A stretch of DNA of 27,561 nt from DATFYI01 sp035315125 (GTDB taxonomy: Bacteria > Chloroflexota > Anaerolineae > Anaerolineales > Anaerolineaceae), in assembly GCA_035315125.1 (NCBI GenBank), contig DATFYI010000232.1, forward strand, positions 1 to 27,561, given 5' to 3'. Every line of letters starts with the position of its first letter. Within the stretch, counting starts at the first letter, position 1. Positions 23,994 through 27,561 of this stretch are shown piece after piece. The notes under the pieces were generated by a model that worked only from the letters and a program-made list of their open reading frames with translations, was not told the DNA's origin and made no database searches. A program made the translations under genes and the position numbers.

Positions 23994-25225
23994 AAAAGAT
24001 CCTTTTTACGATACGATACGAATTTGTTTCAACCGTCTTCAGGCGCTCGTATATCCTGATGCTGTTTATCCTGCCACTGGCCTCATTTGCGGTGCTGATG
24101 GTGATTAATCTTCTCAACCGTGGCTCTCCGGCGCAAACCAGCCCAATTACCAATTTCTTTTCTGCTGCACCCAAACCCTCGCAAGAAGGCTACATCGATC
24201 CGGGTGGGATCATCAAGACGCTGCCGGATCAAGCCAGGGGCAGGTTGCTGCCGTTTGCCAGCGAAGCTGAGGCAAGACAGGCGTTGCAGGCCGGCCAGAT
24301 CACCGGGTATTACGTTTTATCGCCAAATTACCTGCAGACCGGCCAGATTGTTTACGTGCGCAAGGATTACAATCCCTTAGGCGGGATGAGCCAGTCGGAC
24401 ACTTTTCAGCAGGCGCTCACCTATAACCTGCTCAATGGGGATGCGGCCCTGGCAGAGCGTTTGCAGAACCCACTCCAGTTGGACACCGTTCTTTTATCTG
24501 GTGAGCCGCAGCGCAATTCGAACGATATGTTGACCTTTTTCTTGCCATATATCGTTACTTTTCTGTTCTACATCCTCATTTTTGGCTCGGCCAGCCTGAC
24601 GTTGAACAGCATTACCCGTGAAAAAGAGAACCGGGTGCTGGAGATTTTGATGACATCCATCACCCCACAGCAACTGTTGACCGGCAAGATTATCGGATTG
24701 GGACTGGCCGGTTTGCTGCAAACCATCATCTGGGAGACGGCCGGATTGGGCCTGCTGCGTCTGAGCGGGCAGTGGTTTCAGCTACCGGCTTCCTTTCAAC
24801 TGCCAGCTTCCATCCTGGCCTGGGGCGTGGTTTTCTTTATCCTGGGCTATGCGCTTTACGCCAGCCTTATGGCCGGTGTGGGCGCACTGGTGCCCAACAT
24901 GCGCGAGTCATCCCAGGTAACTTTGATCATCGCCCTGCCCTTGTTTATCCCGTTGATCATGATCGGTTTGTTGTCCGACCAGCCGAACGGTGCGGCGGCG
25001 GTGATCTTCAGCCTGTTCCCACTCACGGCGCCGGTAGCCATGATGACGCGTCTGGCGGCGGCGGAAGTGCCGCTCTGGCAGCCGCTGCTGGCGGCGACGC
25101 TGCTGCTTGGCACGGCGTTTCTAACCATTCGCAGCATTGCCAGGTTGTTTCGAGCGCAGACCCTGTTATCCGGGCAGGTATTCAACCTCAAAGTCTATTT
25201 CAAAGCCATTTTTGGCAGGGCTTGA
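23990..25225 (+). CDS. ABC-2 type permease (NatB-like), second subunit
   Basis: The 411-residue paralogue of the preceding gene has the same layout: an N-terminal membrane helix (about 20-43), an outside domain (about 45-175; EGYIDPGGIIKTLPDQARG, QITGYYVLSPNYLQTGQIVYV) and several C-terminal helices. It carries the equivalent signature TREKENRVLEILMTSITPQQL. Both permeases end in the similar motif FGRA. Its start overlaps the previous stop by four bases. Together with the ATPase it forms a complete exporter. Confidence 0.92.
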   Translation: MKKILFTIRYEFVSTVFRRSYILMLFILPLASFAVLMVINLLNRGSPAQTSPITNFFSAAPKPSQEGYIDPGGIIKTLPDQARGRLLPFASEAEARQALQAGQITGYYVLSPNYLQTGQIVYVRKDYNPLGGMSQSDTFQQALTYNLLNGDAALAERLQNPLQLDTVLLSGEPQRNSNDMLTFFLPYIVTFLFYILIFGSASLTLNSITREKENRVLEILMTSITPQQLLTGKIIGLGLAGLLQTIIWETAGLGLLRLSGQWFQLPASFQLPASILAWGVVFFILGYALYASLMAGVGALVPNMRESSQVTLIIALPLFIPLIMIGLLSDQPNGAAAVIFSLFPLTAPVAMMTRLAAAEVPLWQPLLAATLLLGTAFLTIRSIARLFRAQTLLSGQVFNLKVYFKAIFGRA

Positions 25226-25271
25226 CTGGATCGGCGCAGCAATGATTGTTTAAGAAGATAAGGAGGATGAA

Positions 25272-26393
25272 ATGATGAGAAAAACATCCCTCACAGTACT
25301 CAGCATCTTTTTGTTGGCAGCCCTGACAGCCGGCTGTAGCGGCGCACAGAGCAGCCCCACGGCATCTGTGCAAGGGTTGGTGCAGACCTCGGTGGCGCAA
25401 ACCGTGCAGGTGGTCAGCACGCAGTTAGCCCAACAACAGCAGCCAATGTCCACCAGCACTCCAGCGGTAACACCAACTGCGGCGCAGACCGCCAGCAGCC
25501 CGGCGGCAGCACCCCAGCCGGCCCAGGCCAGCGGCGGCTCTTCGCCCAACTGCGATAACGTGGCCTTTCTGGGCGATATCACCATTCCGGACGATGATAT
25601 CATCCCGCCGGGCACGACTTTCAAAAAAACCTGGGCGCTGAAAAACAACGGCACCTGCACCTGGACAAGCGATTATGCCTTGGTATTCAGCACCGGCGAT
25701 CCGATGGGCGCCGACCCGGCTACTCCGTTGGATGCGCCGGTGCCGCCCGGGCAAATGGCGTTGGTCTCGGTAATTATGAAGGCGCCGGACCAGGCCGGAA
25801 CTTATACCGGCTTCTATAAGATGCGCAATGCCGGTGGTACGCTGTTCGGCTGGGGCGTGGATTCGTCCAGGTCGGTGTATGCCAAGATTGAGGTAGGCAA
25901 CCAGTACGACTTTATCGACAATATGTGCAGCGCCAGCTGGCGTAACTCGCAGGGCCTGCTGTATTGCCCATCCAAACAGGACGATCCGCTCGGTTTTGCT
26001 GTGGTCGTACAAAACCCGATGGTTGAAAATGGCCTGATCGACCATGGCCAGGCCTGGGTTATGGAGCCGGACCAGGTAACAGACGGCAAGATTACCGGGC
26101 GCTTCAATCCCATCATCGTACCGGGCGGTCATCTGCGTACCATCGTGGGCTGTATGTACGGCTATAAAAATTGCAAAGTGAACATGGGCATCACCTACAG
26201 CGTGGACGGCGGCCCGGATATCGAGCTGGCTGCCACCAATGAGTGGTACGACGGTTTTACCACCGCCTTCGATAGCAATCTAACCAACAAGGGCCTGGAA
26301 GGGAAATCCGTGGCATTTACCTTTTACGTATACGCCGACCACGGCCCAACCGGCGACGAGGTGTTCTGGTTGGATCCGAAGATCTCGCCATAA
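25272..26393 (+). CDS. Lipoprotein with NBR1-Ig-like domain
   Basis: The 373 residues begin with a lipoprotein signal (MMRKTSLTVLSIFLLAALTA) and a lipobox LTAGC with C22. A Gln/Ser/Thr/Ala/Pro-rich linker (about 25-90) follows. Residues about 93-208 match the NBR1/N_BRCA1 Ig-like domain: IPPGTTFKKTWALKNNGTCTW, VPPGQMALVSVIM, APDQAGTYTGFYKMRNAGG and LFGWGV. The C-terminal ~165 residues (with MCSASWRNSQGLLYCP and TFYVYADHGPTGDEVFWLD) look like an extracellular beta domain that I cannot name. An AAGGAGG ribosome site lies 5 bases before the ATG. It should sit on the outer face of the membrane, perhaps binding carbohydrate or protein. It lies 46 bases after the exporter and may share its transcript. 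Confidence 0.88.
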   Translation: MMRKTSLTVLSIFLLAALTAGCSGAQSSPTASVQGLVQTSVAQTVQVVSTQLAQQQQPMSTSTPAVTPTAAQTASSPAAAPQPAQASGGSSPNCDNVAFLGDITIPDDDIIPPGTTFKKTWALKNNGTCTWTSDYALVFSTGDPMGADPATPLDAPVPPGQMALVSVIMKAPDQAGTYTGFYKMRNAGGTLFGWGVDSSRSVYAKIEVGNQYDFIDNMCSASWRNSQGLLYCPSKQDDPLGFAVVVQNPMVENGLIDHGQAWVMEPDQVTDGKITGRFNPIIVPGGHLRTIVGCMYGYKNCKVNMGITYSVDGGPDIELAATNEWYDGFTTAFDSNLTNKGLEGKSVAFTFYVYADHGPTGDEVFWLDPKISP

Positions 26394-26404
26394 GCGGATT
26401 TTTT
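26374..26404 (+). terminator. Weak possible terminator after the lipoprotein gene
   Basis: ATCCG (26374-26378) can pair with CGGAT (26395-26399), extended by two G-U pairs, with a T-run (26399-26404) directly after. The 16-base loop contains the stop codon and the stem is short. It overlaps the -35 box of the tRNA promoter. Confidence 0.25.
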
Positions 26405-26432
26405 GAAGCAGAAAATGGAATTAAGGTATAAT
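26403..26432 (+). promoter_or_regulatory. Promoter of tRNA-Arg
   Basis: TTGAAG (26403-26408) and TATAAT (26427-26432) are 18 bases apart. Transcription would begin near 26439, a few bases before the tRNA 5' end. Confidence 0.6.
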
Positions 26433-26444
26433 ATTTGTGAATCG

Positions 26445-26517
26445 GCCCCCGTAGCTCAATGGACAGAGCGCCTGACTTCGAATCAGTAGGTTGAGAGTTC
26501 GAATCTCTCCGGGGGCG
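26445..26517 (+). tRNA. tRNA-Arg (anticodon UCG)
   Basis: A full cloverleaf of 73 bases: 7-bp acceptor stem GCCCCCG/CGGGGGC, D arm GCTC-GAGC, anticodon arm with loop CTTCGAA (anticodon TCG, reading CGA-type Arg codons), T arm GAGAG-TTCGAAT-CTCTC, and discriminator G. The 3' CCA is not encoded (CTG follows), so it must be added after transcription. Confidence 0.97.
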
Positions 26518-26541
26518 CTGGCAATGGACTAAGTACTTTAA

Positions 26542-26730
26542 CCACGAACCTGCGGCACGCCGACCGATCTGGCGCAAATGCGAATCACACGAAAAATGCC
26601 TGTCTACCTCGAAACCCACGATGAGAAAAATGTTCAGTATTATCAAAAATATGGTTTTGATCTGTTATGCAACACGTGCATTCCAAAATATCAACTGCCG
26701 ATTTGGTGCATGTTGCGGGAGCCAGCCTAA
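26542..26730 (+). pseudogene. 3' remnant of a GNAT acetyltransferase gene
   Basis: After a stop at 26539-26541, the frame to TAA 26728-26730 encodes about 62 residues that look like the C-terminus of a GNAT N-acetyltransferase: KMPVYLETHDEKNVQYY, then QKYGFDLL, then LPIWCMLREPA. In GNAT proteins the motif LETxxxxNVxxYxxxGF is followed by a final strand ending in W.MxR, as here. The acetyl-CoA-binding loop (motif A) and everything before it are missing. Only 24 bases separate the frame from the tRNA, so the gene was cut there. An internal ATG at 26596 could give a 44-residue peptide, but this would not fold as an enzyme. Confidence 0.65.
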
Positions 26731-27101
26731 AGGGAGCGTCAGAGATGTTCAATGGTAAAGTGAATCCAATAGCCATCTCCTCAGACGGACACCATCACCT
26801 CTCCTCTCCAGTGCTGATCATATCCTATTTGCGGAAATAAATATTGACCAATCACAATGTGATCAGATTTAGTGATCATGTGCCAGCAACACTATCTCAA
26901 AAAAATTCATCTGGGGAAACAGGATAATACAAGACCAACCATTAAAGCATGTTTGATAGTCTACTACATCAGCCAGGTCACAATTTATACCATCCGAGAT
27001 CATATTTTTTATTCATGACTATATTTATATCCCGAGTCACATGTAACATCTGAGCATTATCTCTAAAATATTGATATAAGGTCCAAGCGAAAGATAAGTA
27101 A
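26731..27101. other. AT-rich intergenic region with palindromes (371 bases)
   Basis: I see no gene here. The stretch holds a perfect inverted repeat ATCACA-A-TGTGAT (26851-26863) and three copies of the palindrome TGATCA (26815-26820, 26860-26865, 26873-26878). A TTGACC at 26844-26849 lacks a good -10 partner. The part after about 26940 is strongly AT-rich and should contain the promoter of the radical SAM gene, but I cannot fix it. Minus-strand frames in this region have no recognisable pattern. Confidence 0.45.
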
Positions 27102-27561
27102 ATGAATATTCTTCTGGTATATCCCGAGTTCCCTGATACTTTCTGGAGTTTCAAACACGCTCTAAAGTTTGTCCGCAAAAAGGCCGGCGCACCGCCGTTA
27201 GGTTTGTTGACAGTGGCGGCCATGTTGCCTTCTGAGTGGGAAAAACGGCTAGTTGACCTCAACGTGACCGGCCTGACCTCGGCTGACCTGACCTGGGCAG
27301 ACTATGCCTTTGTCAGCGCCATGGTCGTGCAGCGCGATTCGGCGCGGGCACTCATTGCCCGTTGCAAAGAGGCTGGTGTAAAGGTAGTGGCAGGCGGGCC
27401 GCTTTTTACGATGGAACACGATCGATTCCCTGAGGTGGATCACTTTGTGCTCAACGAAGCCGAATTGACTCTGCCGCCTTTCCTGGCCGACCTGGCCAAA
27501 GGATGCGCTCAGCCAATCTACACCACTTCAGAGTACCCGGATATCCAACATACCCCGGTGC
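27102..27561 (+). CDS. B12-binding domain radical SAM protein (3' truncated by window)
   Basis: The 153 visible residues fit the N-terminal cobalamin-binding-like (Rossmann) domain of B12-binding radical SAM proteins: NILLVYPEFPDTFWSF, then GAPPLGLLTVAAMLP, RLVDLNV, AFVSAMVVQRDSARALIARC, VVAGGPLFT, VDHFVLNEAELTLPPFLADL. The pattern resembles the Hpn/DUF4070-type subgroup. The classic DxHxxG cobalamin motif is not present in this segment, and the radical SAM CxxxCxxC motif would lie beyond the window. The ATG has only a weak ribosome site. The reaction cannot be predicted from this part. Confidence 0.88.
   Translation, partial: MNILLVYPEFPDTFWSFKHALKFVRKKAGAPPLGLLTVAAMLPSEWEKRLVDLNVTGLTSADLTWADYAFVSAMVVQRDSARALIARCKEAGVKVVAGGPLFTMEHDRFPEVDHFVLNEAELTLPPFLADLAKGCAQPIYTTSEYPDIQHTPV

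Noticed and set aside
26317..26646. Minus-strand frame across the tRNA encoding RRDSNSQPTDSKSGALSIEL
   Set aside because: This is the well-known false protein produced by reading the antisense of a tRNA gene.
1..27561. CRISPR array, insertion sequence or phage genes
   Set aside because: No regularly spaced repeats, transposase, integrase or phage structural proteins are visible anywhere in the window.

Overview
The window reads as a chromosomal segment of a bacterium from the phylum Chloroflexota, most likely class Anaerolineae. This is inferred from gene style alone: a giant multi-GAF histidine kinase, a lamin-tail-domain protein beside dnaX, an NBR1-Ig-like lipoprotein, a helicase-associated XPB-like protein, a DUF4388/small-GTPase pair and a B12-binding radical SAM protein. 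No rRNA or other lineage marker is present, so the assignment stays an inference. Base composition is moderate, with an AT-rich stretch near the right end.

Left part (1-8145). A truncated gene end of unknown function is followed by a minus-strand replication and repair operon, read right to left as lamin-tail membrane protein, dnaX, ybaB, recR. A divergent NYN-domain (YacP-type) gene faces it from a shared promoter region at 3467-3535. Three more minus-strand genes follow: a kbl-type PLP acyltransferase, a helicase-associated (XPB/Ssl2-like) protein without motor domains, and a diacylglycerol-kinase-family lipid kinase.

Central part (8454-21812). This plus-strand signalling block is the most distinctive section. 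A strong sigma70-type promoter (8384-8412) drives a DUF4388 protein, an MglA/COG2229-type small GTPase, an alpha/beta hydrolase and a left-handed beta-helix (hexapeptide) protein with an unrecognised N-terminal half. After a structured 191-base leader come a response regulator with a degenerate GGDEF domain (GGDNF), a 2321-residue histidine kinase with about ten tandem GAF domains, a single-domain response regulator, a second alpha/beta hydrolase and a DUF402 protein. The second hydrolase is a paralogue of the first, of identical length, but has Gly where the nucleophile Ser should be. I see this block as a candidate undescribed signalling module in which the kinase, two receivers and the GTPase are linked to a live/dead hydrolase pair. 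The linkage rests on gene order only.

Right part (21841-27561). A three-gene ABC exporter of the NatA/NatB type (one ATPase, two ABC-2 permeases, overlapping starts) is followed by an NBR1-Ig-like lipoprotein, then tRNA-Arg(UCG) with its own promoter. Just 3' of the tRNA lies the tail of a GNAT acetyltransferase (a remnant), then an AT-rich intergenic stretch with palindromes, and finally the 5' part of a B12-binding radical SAM gene cut by the window edge.
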